Shown here: positions 50,741-59,418 of the stretch, piece by piece
Layout of the letters: each line of letters starts with the position of its first letter
Numbering within the stretch: position 1 is the first letter of the stretch
Source: Halobacteriovoraceae bacterium
GTDB taxonomy: Bacteria; Bdellovibrionota; Bacteriovoracia; Bacteriovoracales; Bacteriovoracaceae
Assembly (NCBI GenBank): GCA_002712005.1
Contig: PASP01000001.1
Location: 1 to 60,335 of the forward strand
Direction: 5' to 3'
Length of the DNA stretch: 60,335 bases
Notes under the pieces: model-generated
Databases searched by the model: none
What the model saw: only the letters and a program-made list of their open reading frames with translations
What the model was told of the DNA's origin: nothing
Made by a program: the position numbers and the translations under genes

Positions 50741-50808
50741 GTAATACTCCTCAGCTTATTTATTTAAACATTGTAGTTTCGAATACCTACATAAGTCCAG
50801 AATCCGCA

Positions 50809-50825
50809 GTTTGACATGGCAAACT
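50809..50825 (+). promoter_or_regulatory. 17-bp palindromic element, variant copy (GTTTGACATGGCAAACT)
   Basis: It matches the two exact copies at 14 of 17 positions and keeps both arms GTTTG and CAAAC. It ends 65 bases before the ATG of the small secreted gene and 68 bases from the divergent outer-membrane gene. Five bases after it, TTGACT and TATATG (15-base spacer) could be the promoter. This mirrors the arrangement at 31126. Confidence 0.5.
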
Positions 50826-50890
50826 AATATTTGACTAACCACACACTCGCTTATATGCTCCTGCCACCTTTCAAAAGCCATGGAGATAAT

Positions 50891-51217
50891 ATGAAAAAAA
50901 TGCTTTTAATCCTTCCCATTTTAGCAACTCAAACTTTTGCTTATGACTACTGTTCTAAATTTGAAGAGGGTGAACATGCCTCAAAGGTAAAATACCTTTC
51001 TCAACGTTTAGATTATTCTTGGGAAGAATTCTGTGACCATGCTCGTATCATGGATGTACAACACGAAAAAAGAAACTACTTCTACATGGATTCAAATGAA
51101 TTCGAAGATCACAATGTTTATACTCTTCACTATAACGAGTATAGCTGCGAGTATCATTACAATATCGTAAGAAGTACTTGGATGACTGAAAAAGATTATT
51201 GTTACAATACTTGGTAA
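50891..51217 (+). CDS. Small secreted cysteine- and tyrosine-rich protein
   Basis: The 108-residue protein starts with a Sec signal peptide (MKKMLLILPIL, cleavage after TFA at about 16) and has a mature part of about 92 residues, rich in Tyr, His and acidic residues. It has four or five cysteines, likely paired in the periplasm. No family is recognised. The ATG at 50891 is chosen because GGAG lies upstream and it begins the signal peptide. A longer in-frame start at 50831 would bury the signal peptide. The upstream region carries a variant of the shared palindrome. Confidence 0.8.
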   Translation: MKKMLLILPILATQTFAYDYCSKFEEGEHASKVKYLSQRLDYSWEEFCDHARIMDVQHEKRNYFYMDSNEFEDHNVYTLHYNEYSCEYHYNIVRSTWMTEKDYCYNTW

Positions 51218-51220
51218 GAT

Positions 51221-52531
51221 TTAAATATTCTTAACCCAGATAAAGACTTTGTTTTTACCGGGAGGATTTCTCCCGGTTCTCGTTCTCGACTCGTATAAAA
51301 CCGCTTCATCCATATCTACAACTTGAGCTAAGAATTCTTTCAAATAGAGTCTTGGCACATAAATATTATAATAAATTCCACCAGGAACACTTTTTCCAGG
51401 TCTTACATTATCCACTTGAGTCACTTTATATTTATCGAGAAGAACGTTGAGTTTTTCTTTTGAATCTTTTGTATCCACAGAACGAAGAAGAACTCGATAG
51501 ACCTTTGTACTTCCATATCGACTGTCTCTATATCCTCTATTTTTTTCTTCTTCGTAATCAGACTGTTCAAGATCGGCCACATCAAAATCTTTCGGTAGTG
51601 AATCCCAGCTCGTTAGAATCACATCCGATTCTTCTTCGTAACGAATTTCATCATCTAAGGCCAAAGCGTCGAACTGACTCTCCTCTTTATTCTCAACAAG
51701 ATCAAGTTCGTAGGCACCTAATTTAAAATTTTCGCTGTTTATCGCTTGGTCATCTTTAAAGGATAGAGTGGTGTTTAACCATTTGAGTTGAGGTTCATAA
51801 ATACTAATCTTCTCAATAATTTCTTTTTCCCATTGGATATTCAATTTCTGAATAACAAAAACAATCACTATTCCAGCGAGTAAGAAAATAATGATATCTC
51901 TAAAAACACGTAACTGCCTTTTGAATGAAAGATTTGTTTTTATCCTAGAGAAATCAAAACCTGGATGAAATAAATCTCTTTGCATTTTTAAAGAGAGCTT
52001 AACCCACTCCGGGTAGAGTGTGATTTCCATGCTTCCTAGAACAGAATCTAGATTATGCTCTTCTGCATCTTCATCAAACTTATATAACTCTTTTAATTCT
52101 GAATATCTCAAATTGAGATTGGGACTTATTCGATTTGAAACCTGAAATCTTTCAGACATCTGCTCTTCTAGCTCAGGAAAATACTCAATCATAAAGTCTC
52201 TTAAAATAACACCTAAACGGTCATAGGAGAGATTAGATTTTTCACTGAGTTCTAAAATCGATAAGTCTTTCTTAATAAAGATATAGAAAAGAAAAGAGTT
52301 TCTAAGCCAAGTAAACCAAGCATTGAGAGGCCCAATTTTCGCATAAAGAAGAGCGTACTCAAACCTACCGATGATTTGAGTTAACGACTGACCAGGAACA
52401 AAGAAAGCAGCCCAAAAGGCTTTGAACTCTGTCTCGTATCTTCCCTGCCAGGTTATGGCATCGTAATTAAGTCCCAACCATGACTCAAATCGATCAAGCT
52501 CTTCTTTATGAAAAATAACTGATTCACTCAT
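51221..52531 (-). CDS. Membrane protein with HTH-like cytoplasmic part and periplasmic domain, unknown
   Basis: The 436-residue protein has an N-terminal cytoplasmic region of about 210 residues. Residues about 90-115 (SILELSEKSNLSYDRLGVIL) look like a winged or simple helix-turn-helix. One membrane helix follows (about 215-237), then an acidic linker (about 285-330) and a folded C-terminal domain (about 340-436) with SPOR-like strand patterns such as KVYRVLLRSVD and YYNIYVPRLY. The topology would suit a transmembrane signalling or cell-envelope linker protein. I recognise no family. It lies seven bases after the thiolase gene and may be cotranscribed with it. Confidence 0.82.
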   Translation of the reverse strand: MSESVIFHKEELDRFESWLGLNYDAITWQGRYETEFKAFWAAFFVPGQSLTQIIGRFEYALLYAKIGPLNAWFTWLRNSFLFYIFIKKDLSILELSEKSNLSYDRLGVILRDFMIEYFPELEEQMSERFQVSNRISPNLNLRYSELKELYKFDEDAEEHNLDSVLGSMEITLYPEWVKLSLKMQRDLFHPGFDFSRIKTNLSFKRQLRVFRDIIIFLLAGIVIVFVIQKLNIQWEKEIIEKISIYEPQLKWLNTTLSFKDDQAINSENFKLGAYELDLVENKEESQFDALALDDEIRYEEESDVILTSWDSLPKDFDVADLEQSDYEEEKNRGYRDSRYGSTKVYRVLLRSVDTKDSKEKLNVLLDKYKVTQVDNVRPGKSVPGGIYYNIYVPRLYLKEFLAQVVDMDEAVLYESRTRTGRNPPGKNKVFIWVKNI

Positions 52532-52537
52532 TAAATC

Positions 52538-53725
52538 TTAAACCTCAATAAGGATGGCGATACCTTGCCCACCACCTATACAAGCTGAGGCAATTCCTCT
52601 CTTTAAGCCCTTGGCCTTTAATTGGCGCGCAAGACTGAGGGTAATTCTATTTCCAGAAGCTCCTAAAGGATGCCCTAGAGCAATTGCCCCTCCCCAAATA
52701 TTAAGCTTTTCCATCTCAAAGCCAAGCTCTTTTTGACAGGCTAAAGTTTGGGCTGCAAATGCTTCATTAATTTCGATGAGATCAATATCTTTAAAAGTAA
52801 GTTTATTTCGCTCCAAGAGGGTTCTAATTGCTGGTACTGGTCCAATCCCCATGATCGTAGGATCAACTCCTACAACTGTTCCATCAACAATTCTGGCCAA
52901 AGAATTCAGATCTCTGGCCTTTACAAATTCTTCATCCGCAATCAATGTTGAAGAAGCTCCGTCAACGATCCCCGAAGCAGTCGCTGCAGTTACAACACCA
53001 CCTTGTTTAAACGAAGGCCTAAGACCGGCCATCCCTTCCTTAGAAGAGTCGGCTCTTACGTGCTCATCTTTTTCAACTGTCGCTTTTCTTGCTTCAAAAG
53101 GAGAGATTTCATCTTTAAAGAAGCCTGCTTGATAAGCAGCCTCAGCCTTTAAATGAGAGTTAACAGCAAATTCTTCACATTCCTCTCTAGAAATAGAATA
53201 TTTCTCAGCTAGATTTTCGGCCGTTATCCCCATGGGACAACCTCCATACTGATCCGTTAAGGAATCCATTAGCATATCAACTGTTTTTAATGATCCGTAT
53301 TTGGTACCAAAGCGACTTCCATAGACGAGATGAGGAATATTGGACATATTTTCAGTTCCAGCGGCTATCATCGCACTTCCTTCACCTAGGAGAATCATAC
53401 GAGTTGCATCCAGAATTGATTGAGCACCTGAACCGCATAATCTATTAACACAATGACCAGGAGTTTCTTGTTTAGCTCCACTTTTCAAGGCCAAGTGACG
53501 GCCACCGTACATTGTATCCGTTGTCGTCGTTACAACATTACCTAAAATATATTGATCCACGTCTGTTCCCTTCAATTTCAAATCATCTAGGGTCGACTTT
53601 GTGGCATGTACCGCAAGATCTACAGGGGTAACATCTTTCAAACTTCCCCCAAATTTTCCAAAAGGGGTTCTCTTTCCATGAACCAGATAAACATTTCGGT
53701 TACTTAGCATGCTATTTAGCGTCAT
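52538..53725 (-). CDS. Acetyl-CoA acyltransferase (thiolase)
   Basis: The 395-residue protein is a full-length thiolase. It has the acyl-enzyme cysteine in NRLCGSGAQS, the NEAFAAQ histidine-region motif, GGAIALGHPLGASGNR (quoted as GHPLGASG) and the C-terminal cysteine motif ASACIGGGQGIA. It either condenses two acetyl-CoA or cleaves 3-ketoacyl-CoA in fatty-acid oxidation; sequence alone does not decide. AAGGAGG lies six bases before the start. No other beta-oxidation gene adjoins it. Confidence 0.95.
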   Translation of the reverse strand: MTLNSMLSNRNVYLVHGKRTPFGKFGGSLKDVTPVDLAVHATKSTLDDLKLKGTDVDQYILGNVVTTTTDTMYGGRHLALKSGAKQETPGHCVNRLCGSGAQSILDATRMILLGEGSAMIAAGTENMSNIPHLVYGSRFGTKYGSLKTVDMLMDSLTDQYGGCPMGITAENLAEKYSISREECEEFAVNSHLKAEAAYQAGFFKDEISPFEARKATVEKDEHVRADSSKEGMAGLRPSFKQGGVVTAATASGIVDGASSTLIADEEFVKARDLNSLARIVDGTVVGVDPTIMGIGPVPAIRTLLERNKLTFKDIDLIEINEAFAAQTLACQKELGFEMEKLNIWGGAIALGHPLGASGNRITLSLARQLKAKGLKRGIASACIGGGQGIAILIEV

Positions 53726-53816
53726 ATTTTGCCTCCTTGAAGGGAACTACTGAGAAATTGTACTCTAATAATAGGATGCCAGGAGGGCATTTACAAAGAA
53801 ATAGAGGAAGCTTTCA

Positions 53817-54239
53817 ATGAATGATATTTCCCAGGTTAGGGCCGAACGCTTTAAGGTAAATGAGCAAAAGAGGCACAACTTTGAGCTCAAAAAGCTTCGT
53901 TCTGAAAATAATCGCACTTATGAGAAAGAAACTAAGCGTTATGAAGATATGCTTGGTCGCATGAGAAAAGATTATGAATCCAAAGTAAGTAATTTAGAAA
54001 GTGAACTTGAACAAAAGCTAAGTGGAGTGCGCTCCAAGCATGAGATGCGTATTCAAGATGAGAATAAAAGACTTGATGAGGAATTAAAAAACTTAAAAAT
54101 GGCCCATCAAGATCAAGTTGCTGAAGTAATCGAATCACAAAATAATGAGCTTGAAGGTATTCAAGACAGCCATAAAGAAACTCTGCGCACAGCTAGAGAA
54201 AACTTCATTAAAGAAAAAGCGAAATGGAAGAATAGCTAG
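53817..54239 (+). CDS. Coiled-coil protein of unknown function
   Basis: The 140-residue protein is almost entirely charged heptad repeats (Glu, Lys, Arg with Leu/Met/Val spaced at 3-4 residues) with no proline and no hydrophobic segment, which indicates one long coiled coil. It is cytoplasmic. GAGGAAG precedes the start. It is followed 28 bases later by a FliG-like domain gene in the same direction. The pair could form part of a flagellar or motor-like structure, but the coiled coil itself has no diagnostic sequence. Confidence 0.82.
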   Translation: MNDISQVRAERFKVNEQKRHNFELKKLRSENNRTYEKETKRYEDMLGRMRKDYESKVSNLESELEQKLSGVRSKHEMRIQDENKRLDEELKNLKMAHQDQVAEVIESQNNELEGIQDSHKETLRTARENFIKEKAKWKNS

Positions 54240-54267
54240 GTTTCAATCTAGTTAAAGGGAATCAAGT

Positions 54268-54693
54268 ATGAGTGACAATGTTGAAGGAAATGTTTTTATC
54301 AATGGTAGGGCCCAGATTCTTGAAATGTTTCAATATCTAAACCCTGAAGAAAAAGAGCGTCTTCTTAAGCAAATTCGTATTAAAAACCCTCAACTTGCTG
54401 CTGAAATTGCAGAGACTTCTATTCAATTCAAAAATATTACGACTCTTAATGATGATGAGATTACTCGTATCATTAGCTATATTAAAGCCCCCATCCTTGG
54501 AGTAGCGCTTAAGGCCCTTAAGGTTAATGAGCAAAGAAGAGTACTCTCTCTTTGTTCTAGAGAATTTGCAGAAGAAGCCTTTAAAGTCATGTCCACTCGC
54601 TTGGCCAATGAGAATCGTGATGTAGAAAGAGCATGTGCCAAGATCAAATCTGTTATGGCAGCTCTTGCTAAAAGAAATATGATTAATCTTTAA
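54268..54693 (+). CDS. Stand-alone FliG-like domain protein
   Basis: The 141-residue protein follows the FliG middle/C-terminal pattern: EMFQYLNPEEKERLLKQI, NPQLAAEI, a TTLNDDEITRIIS segment (FliG has LDDRxIQRxLRE), LGVALKALK (FliG LALALKGA), VLSLCSREFAEE (FliG ILxNMSxRAAE) and a final RDVERACAKIKSVMAAL. It lacks the N-terminal FliF-binding domain and is less than half the length of FliG (about 335). It may be a FliG paralogue with a separate role or an adaptor to the motor. It is convergent with the cyclic-nucleotide-binding gene, nine bases apart. Confidence 0.75.
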   Translation: MSDNVEGNVFINGRAQILEMFQYLNPEEKERLLKQIRIKNPQLAAEIAETSIQFKNITTLNDDEITRIISYIKAPILGVALKALKVNEQRRVLSLCSREFAEEAFKVMSTRLANENRDVERACAKIKSVMAALAKRNMINL

Positions 54694-54702
54694 TCTATTA
54701 TT

Positions 54703-55194
54703 TTAAGAAAGACCTCGCCTAGACTTATAGTCTTTAACGGTTTTTTGAAATTCGTTAATTTCATCAGCGCTTAATGTTCTCTGGGATGCCGACTGCATCT
54801 CATCAACAACTCTATGTTCTCTTAAAACATCCACAGTATTTCTGAGTCTATCTGTGAGCGTGAGCATAATATTCGTAACCCATTCGGGACACATTTTAAG
54901 AACTTTCCTAATATCTGATTTTTGAACAACCACAAGACGACTATCACTAAGTGCAATTGCAGTGGCATTTCTTTTATCATCGCTGAACATACTCAGCTCA
55001 CCAATAAAATCCTTTTCTCCAACAGTATTCAAAAGAGTTAAGCGATCCTTATCTTCCAAAAAAATACCGATCTCTCCAGATTGAACGATATAAAGGAGTG
55101 AAGAAGACTCTCCTTGAGCAAAGAGCACCTGACCTTTCTTGTACTGAACAGGTTTATCAAAATTATGGTTGCTATCTAACTCTAAATCGCTCAT
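54703..55194 (-). CDS. Cyclic-nucleotide-binding domain protein
   Basis: The 163-residue protein has one Crp-type nucleotide-binding domain (about 17-130) with YKKGQVLFAQGE, LLYIVQSGEIGIF, KDFIGELSMFSDDKRNATAIAL (quoted as FIGELSMF and RNATA), then a helical tail with no DNA-binding domain. The FIGELS-x-RNATA phosphate cassette has the Arg of nucleotide-binding members. It may sense a cyclic nucleotide and act through protein contacts. The ATG at 55194 has GGAG upstream. It overlaps the Ppx/GppA gene by 23 bases, so the two are cotranscribed. A longer start at 55248 is less likely. Confidence 0.88.
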   Translation of the reverse strand: MSDLELDSNHNFDKPVQYKKGQVLFAQGESSSLLYIVQSGEIGIFLEDKDRLTLLNTVGEKDFIGELSMFSDDKRNATAIALSDSRLVVVQKSDIRKVLKMCPEWVTNIMLTLTDRLRNTVDVLREHRVVDEMQSASQRTLSADEINEFQKTVKDYKSRRGLS

Positions 55195-56104
55195 CAATTT
55201 CTCCTGCAAATAAAGTTCCGTAACGTAGGCCAAGTGTAGAAATTTCAAATGTTGTTATTCCTAGAAAATTACCTACCTTTTCTCCTAACATAGCTCCTCC
55301 CCTAATAGAATTTGCTCTCTTTCCAAGAAAGGGATATTTCTGTCTTAGGTTATCGCTTGTTGTTGATTTTATTTTTTCTTTGAAATTTAAAAACTCTTGG
55401 AATGAAATCTTTGTTCCATTAACTTCATTGGGATCAAATTCCTTAAGACCTTTAATCATACCACCGAGACTTGTCATCGACCCAGCAACACAGAAGAGAT
55501 GTTCTGTAGAAAAATCTTTAAGGCGACTTTCATTGATAATTGAATTCATTCTCTCTTCAAATATGCCTTCCTCTATCCAGTCTGTTGCTCGAACACTTCC
55601 AAAGGGTAAACTAATCGAGTCAATAATTGAAAAAGGATGGGCTTTGACTTTTATAAATTCAGTAGATGCTCCTCCTATATCCATAATAGTAAGTTCATCT
55701 CCAAGCTCAGAGTTTCCATCGCTCCCTTCAATAACTCCCAAGGCAGTATAATGGGCTTCTCCCTCTCCATTAATGAGATTGACGGATAATTTAAGCTCTT
55801 GATTGATTTGTTTGTAAAAGCTAGCGGCATTCTTGGCAACTCTTGAAGCTTCTGTAGCTGTCATGATGACACTTTCTCTTGGTATAGAATAACTGTCTAT
55901 TATCTTGGCATATTCCTCTAGAGCACATCGAGTATCATTCATGGCCTCTTCTAAGAAGGCCTGATTCTTATCAAGTTCTCTTCCTAAGCCAGTGACACGA
56001 CTTTCATTCTCCAATTCTTTAAAGACCCCATTAGTCACTTCACCTATAAGCAATAAAGTCGTATTGGATCCAATATCAATCGATGCTCTCACATTTGCCA
56101 TCAT
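55172..56104 (-). CDS. Ppx/GppA family phosphatase
   Basis: The 310-residue protein has the ASKHA-fold motifs of exopolyphosphatases and guanosine pentaphosphatases: ASIDIGSNTTLLLIG at the N-terminus, GEGEAHYTALGV, and IMDIGGASTEFI with a conserved acidic residue. It is a short member, without the C-terminal HD-like domain of E. coli Ppx. It should hydrolyse polyphosphate or pppGpp in the cytoplasm. The stop of mtnA is immediately before its start. The first two codons are both ATG; either may start. Confidence 0.93.
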   Translation of the reverse strand: MMANVRASIDIGSNTTLLLIGEVTNGVFKELENESRVTGLGRELDKNQAFLEEAMNDTRCALEEYAKIIDSYSIPRESVIMTATEASRVAKNAASFYKQINQELKLSVNLINGEGEAHYTALGVIEGSDGNSELGDELTIMDIGGASTEFIKVKAHPFSIIDSISLPFGSVRATDWIEEGIFEERMNSIINESRLKDFSTEHLFCVAGSMTSLGGMIKGLKEFDPNEVNGTKISFQEFLNFKEKIKSTTSDNLRQKYPFLGKRANSIRGGAMLGEKVGNFLGITTFEISTLGLRYGTLFAGEIDERFRVR

Positions 56105-57157
56105 TTAGCCTTTTACAATTTTGGTAATATTATCTGGAGAAATCTCTTTAACCATCCCATTTTCACAAATAATTCCCGTTATAAGTTTATGATCAGTAAC
56201 ATCAAAGCTTGGATTAAGGGCCCTAGATGCTTCTGGAGCAATACGTTCTCCCATAGCAGAAAGAACTTCTTCTTCAGGTCTCATCTCAATTTCAATTTCA
56301 TCGCCTGTCTTTAACGATAAATCAAATGTTGATGTAGGAGCTACGACATAGAAAGGAATGCCATAGTGTTTTGCGACAATCGATAGAGATGAACTCCCTA
56401 CTTTATTAGCAGTATCACCATTTTCTACAATGCGATCCGCTCCGATAAAAATAGCATCAACTGATTTATTTTTAAGAAGATATGAAAAAGCTCCTTCAAC
56501 TGTTATTGAGTGGGGGATCTCACCCGTTGCCAACTCATAAGCCGTAAGTCTTCCTCCCTGTAAGTAGGGACGAGTTTCAGATGCGTAAACATGCTCAATT
56601 CGATTTTGAGAATGAAGATATTCAATAACTCCCAAAGCCGTTCCCATAGGTCCACAAGCAAGATAACCAGTATTACATAGAGTCATAATATTTAATTTTC
56701 TTGTACCATATTTCTCTTCAAGCTCTTTTGCCGCAGTCTTGGCCATGGACAAATTATGCTCATGAAGAAGTTTCATCTGATCCAAAGAGAAATCTTCAAT
56801 TTTTTGATCAACTTCCTGCTTACCCATATCCAGTTCAATGAGTTCCTTGATTACAGAAACGACTCTATCAACTTCATAAGCTAAATTTACAGCAGTAGGC
56901 CTTGCTGTCTTTAAATAATCAGCTGCTTTCAGAACTTCTGAAATATTTAAAGTCTTTTGTGAGCGGCTCCACAACACCATACCAAATAAGGCAGTAAAAC
57001 CTATCAAAGGCGCTCCTCTTACAATCATGTCCTTTATGGCTGCATGGGTTTCTTCTAAAGTTTTTATATCATGATAGATCACTTCACGAGGAAGTTTTCT
57101 CTGATCTATTAATTTCATTATTTTATTTTCCCAAATCAAAGGGGCTGTTTTTTTCAT
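56105..57157 (-). CDS. mtnA: Methylthioribose-1-phosphate isomerase
   Basis: The 350-residue protein matches MtnA: LIDQRKLPREV at the N-terminus, IVRGAPLIG, the active-site Cys in LTLCNTGYLACGP-type sequence (TLCNTGYLA), and Asp in GADRIVENGDTANKVGS (quoted as ADRIVENGD). It converts 5-methylthioribose-1-phosphate to the ribulose form in the methionine salvage pathway. No other salvage genes are nearby. It overlaps the upstream AsmA-like gene by four bases and abuts the Ppx gene, giving an operon of four genes with the cyclic-nucleotide-binding gene. Confidence 0.95.
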   Translation of the reverse strand: MKKTAPLIWENKIMKLIDQRKLPREVIYHDIKTLEETHAAIKDMIVRGAPLIGFTALFGMVLWSRSQKTLNISEVLKAADYLKTARPTAVNLAYEVDRVVSVIKELIELDMGKQEVDQKIEDFSLDQMKLLHEHNLSMAKTAAKELEEKYGTRKLNIMTLCNTGYLACGPMGTALGVIEYLHSQNRIEHVYASETRPYLQGGRLTAYELATGEIPHSITVEGAFSYLLKNKSVDAIFIGADRIVENGDTANKVGSSSLSIVAKHYGIPFYVVAPTSTFDLSLKTGDEIEIEMRPEEEVLSAMGERIAPEASRALNPSFDVTDHKLITGIICENGMVKEISPDNITKIVKG

Positions 57158-59385
57158 TTCAAAAATCCTTTTAACAACTTCTTAAGCTGTTTACCATTTT
57201 CACCTTTCATAATTTTATCTACATTTTCATCGATTAATGTTTTTACTTTTTCTTTGCCCTTACTTCCTTGAAAATGTTCTATAAATTTATTCGTTGTATA
57301 GTCGCGATCCAAGCTAAGTTTTGTCCCCATACCTTTTAAGGCAATAGGGACTGTTTTAATTCCCAACTCTTTACTTACGTAATCTATAAAACCTAAATCA
57401 TCTTCAACATTTGCTGTGATCAAACTCTCTCTTTGTGAATCAAGATAGACTCTTCCCTTCGCATTCATTTTCAAAAGCCCTTCTTCTTCTTCAAACTTCA
57501 TTTTTTTTAGATTTAACTCTTTATTAATAAGAGTGGCATCTAAGCTCATTACTTTATAGCCGTTTGATACTGTTTTATTACGCCACTTAATTTTACTACC
57601 TACAAAAGGAAGGTTTTTAATTTCACTTTTTACTTTTTCAACCTCTTCATTTAGGTCTAGCCCTACAAGTCTTCCCTTCTTACTTGTTAAATCTATTTTG
57701 AAATCATAAATCTCATGAGCTTCTCTGATACTATAGGGCCCATAGATTAAGCCATTTATATCACCTTCAATAAATGCTTTATTTTCATCCCTGAGAGCAT
57801 TGAAAAAAGAAGCTGGAAAATTTGTAAATTTAATTTTCCAATTTGAATTGATTCCATTTTGATAAAATCTAGCACCCCCAAAAACCTCGGTTGTCCCTTC
57901 TCCAAACTGTACTTTAAATTCTTTAATATTCGACTCGACTTGATTTGTCTTAGTTTCTATTGAAATTTTTAGAGGAGATCCATCCAATTTACTCTCTGCA
58001 ACCTCTAATTGTGTATGGGAATTAGGAAGAATAAAGAGGATTGGCCATTTCTTAAAAGTTTTAATCTCAGATAGCCTCATTTGCGTTAAGTCTGAAATTT
58101 CTTTTGAGCTTAAGTTGAGATCTTTAGCTTGGATTTTTGTCTCTATAGACTTAATAAGATCCCCTAAGTTTTTGCTCTTTTGATAATCACCTTCAAACTC
58201 ATAATCAAGAACGGATTTAAAGAAAAGACTTCCGCCATAGACTTGCCCTTCTTTCTCTAGTGTTATCTTTTTCTCAGAAAATATTGCATTCGCCTTTACG
58301 TTGAATTCTGAACCTGACAGGGTTCCTCTTATTTGAGGAGCCTTCAATTCAACATTAGGCTTATAAGACTCTTCATTAATTGATAAATCACCTGATAACT
58401 CTATGTCTCCTTGTGATATTTTTATGGGAAGGGAGAGGACATTAAAAACTCGATTAAAATCAGATAATTGAGAGGCTCCATTAATCTCATACAATTTAAT
58501 TTCGTTCTTATTTATTGAAACCTTATGCTTTAAAGAAGTTTTCTCGAATCTCAAATTATGACTACCCTTTAAAGTCTTTTTCTCATCAATAACAACTTCA
58601 AAGTTACCACTTACAAGAGGCAGGATTTCGCCATGACCTTTAACTTTAATATCATCAAATTTATAGGTTGAGTTTATGGGAAGTTTTTGTGTTTCTAAGT
58701 ATTCAGATAAGTTTATCGATCCAACGATAAAGGAATGAAACTCTAAAATTTCTCCATTGAGCATAGGAACAGAGAAGTTAGATTTTAATTCATAAGCTGC
58801 ATTTGAGTTGATCCCTAAATTCTTAACTACAAATTTACTTACAGAAGTATTCCGTTCAAACTTTTCTTTTCCTATATTTCGATAAGCAATATCTAAATGA
58901 TTTAAACGGATTGCCAATGTTGAATTGGCCAAGAAAGCCGGTATGACAAAGTCCGTTGTCTTTTCAAAGGTAAATAAGGTTTTCGCTTTATTACCTTCTA
59001 TGGCCTCTTCCCAATTTGATTTATCTTTTTCAATCTCAACAAATACTTTCGGTGAAAAAATATCAAGTTCTACATTCCCCCCCCCTAAAAGAATCGAAAG
59101 TAAGGGGACTTTTAATGTGAAATGATCCACCTTAAATAGAGGACTTTCACTAATTGAAACTAATTCCAACTTATCAGAGCTTAGTTCTAATGATTGACCA
59201 AACTCAACCTTAATTTCCCCAATATTTGCTTTCATCTGAGGAAATGTCTTTTCAATTTTATCTTTAATGGAGATTCTCAACTCTTTTGTATCAAGCTGAG
59301 TAGAAATGTAGGCGTAGGTTCCTACCACTATAAAAGTAATCAAACTTAATAGAATGATGAGTACAATCTTTACTGTTTTCGTCAC
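57154..59385 (-). CDS. AsmA-like inner-membrane protein
   Basis: The 743-residue protein has an N-terminal membrane helix (about 5-27) and a very long periplasmic region rich in beta strands. It begins with the AsmA-type pattern (ISTQLDTKELRISIKDKIEK, quoted as LDTKELRI, and repeated strands with VELDIFSPKVFVEIEKD-like motifs). AsmA-like proteins form grooved tubes that help carry lipids between membranes. The C-terminal half has several repeated strand-turn units, including VSNGYKVMSLDATL. Family assignment is by architecture and pattern. It is the first gene of the mtnA operon. Confidence 0.75.
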   Translation of the reverse strand: MTKTVKIVLIILLSLITFIVVGTYAYISTQLDTKELRISIKDKIEKTFPQMKANIGEIKVEFGQSLELSSDKLELVSISESPLFKVDHFTLKVPLLSILLGGGNVELDIFSPKVFVEIEKDKSNWEEAIEGNKAKTLFTFEKTTDFVIPAFLANSTLAIRLNHLDIAYRNIGKEKFERNTSVSKFVVKNLGINSNAAYELKSNFSVPMLNGEILEFHSFIVGSINLSEYLETQKLPINSTYKFDDIKVKGHGEILPLVSGNFEVVIDEKKTLKGSHNLRFEKTSLKHKVSINKNEIKLYEINGASQLSDFNRVFNVLSLPIKISQGDIELSGDLSINEESYKPNVELKAPQIRGTLSGSEFNVKANAIFSEKKITLEKEGQVYGGSLFFKSVLDYEFEGDYQKSKNLGDLIKSIETKIQAKDLNLSSKEISDLTQMRLSEIKTFKKWPILFILPNSHTQLEVAESKLDGSPLKISIETKTNQVESNIKEFKVQFGEGTTEVFGGARFYQNGINSNWKIKFTNFPASFFNALRDENKAFIEGDINGLIYGPYSIREAHEIYDFKIDLTSKKGRLVGLDLNEEVEKVKSEIKNLPFVGSKIKWRNKTVSNGYKVMSLDATLINKELNLKKMKFEEEEGLLKMNAKGRVYLDSQRESLITANVEDDLGFIDYVSKELGIKTVPIALKGMGTKLSLDRDYTTNKFIEHFQGSKGKEKVKTLIDENVDKIMKGENGKQLKKLLKGFLK

Positions 59386-59418
59386 AAAAAATCCTTCTTT
59401 TATAACAAATCTAAATCA

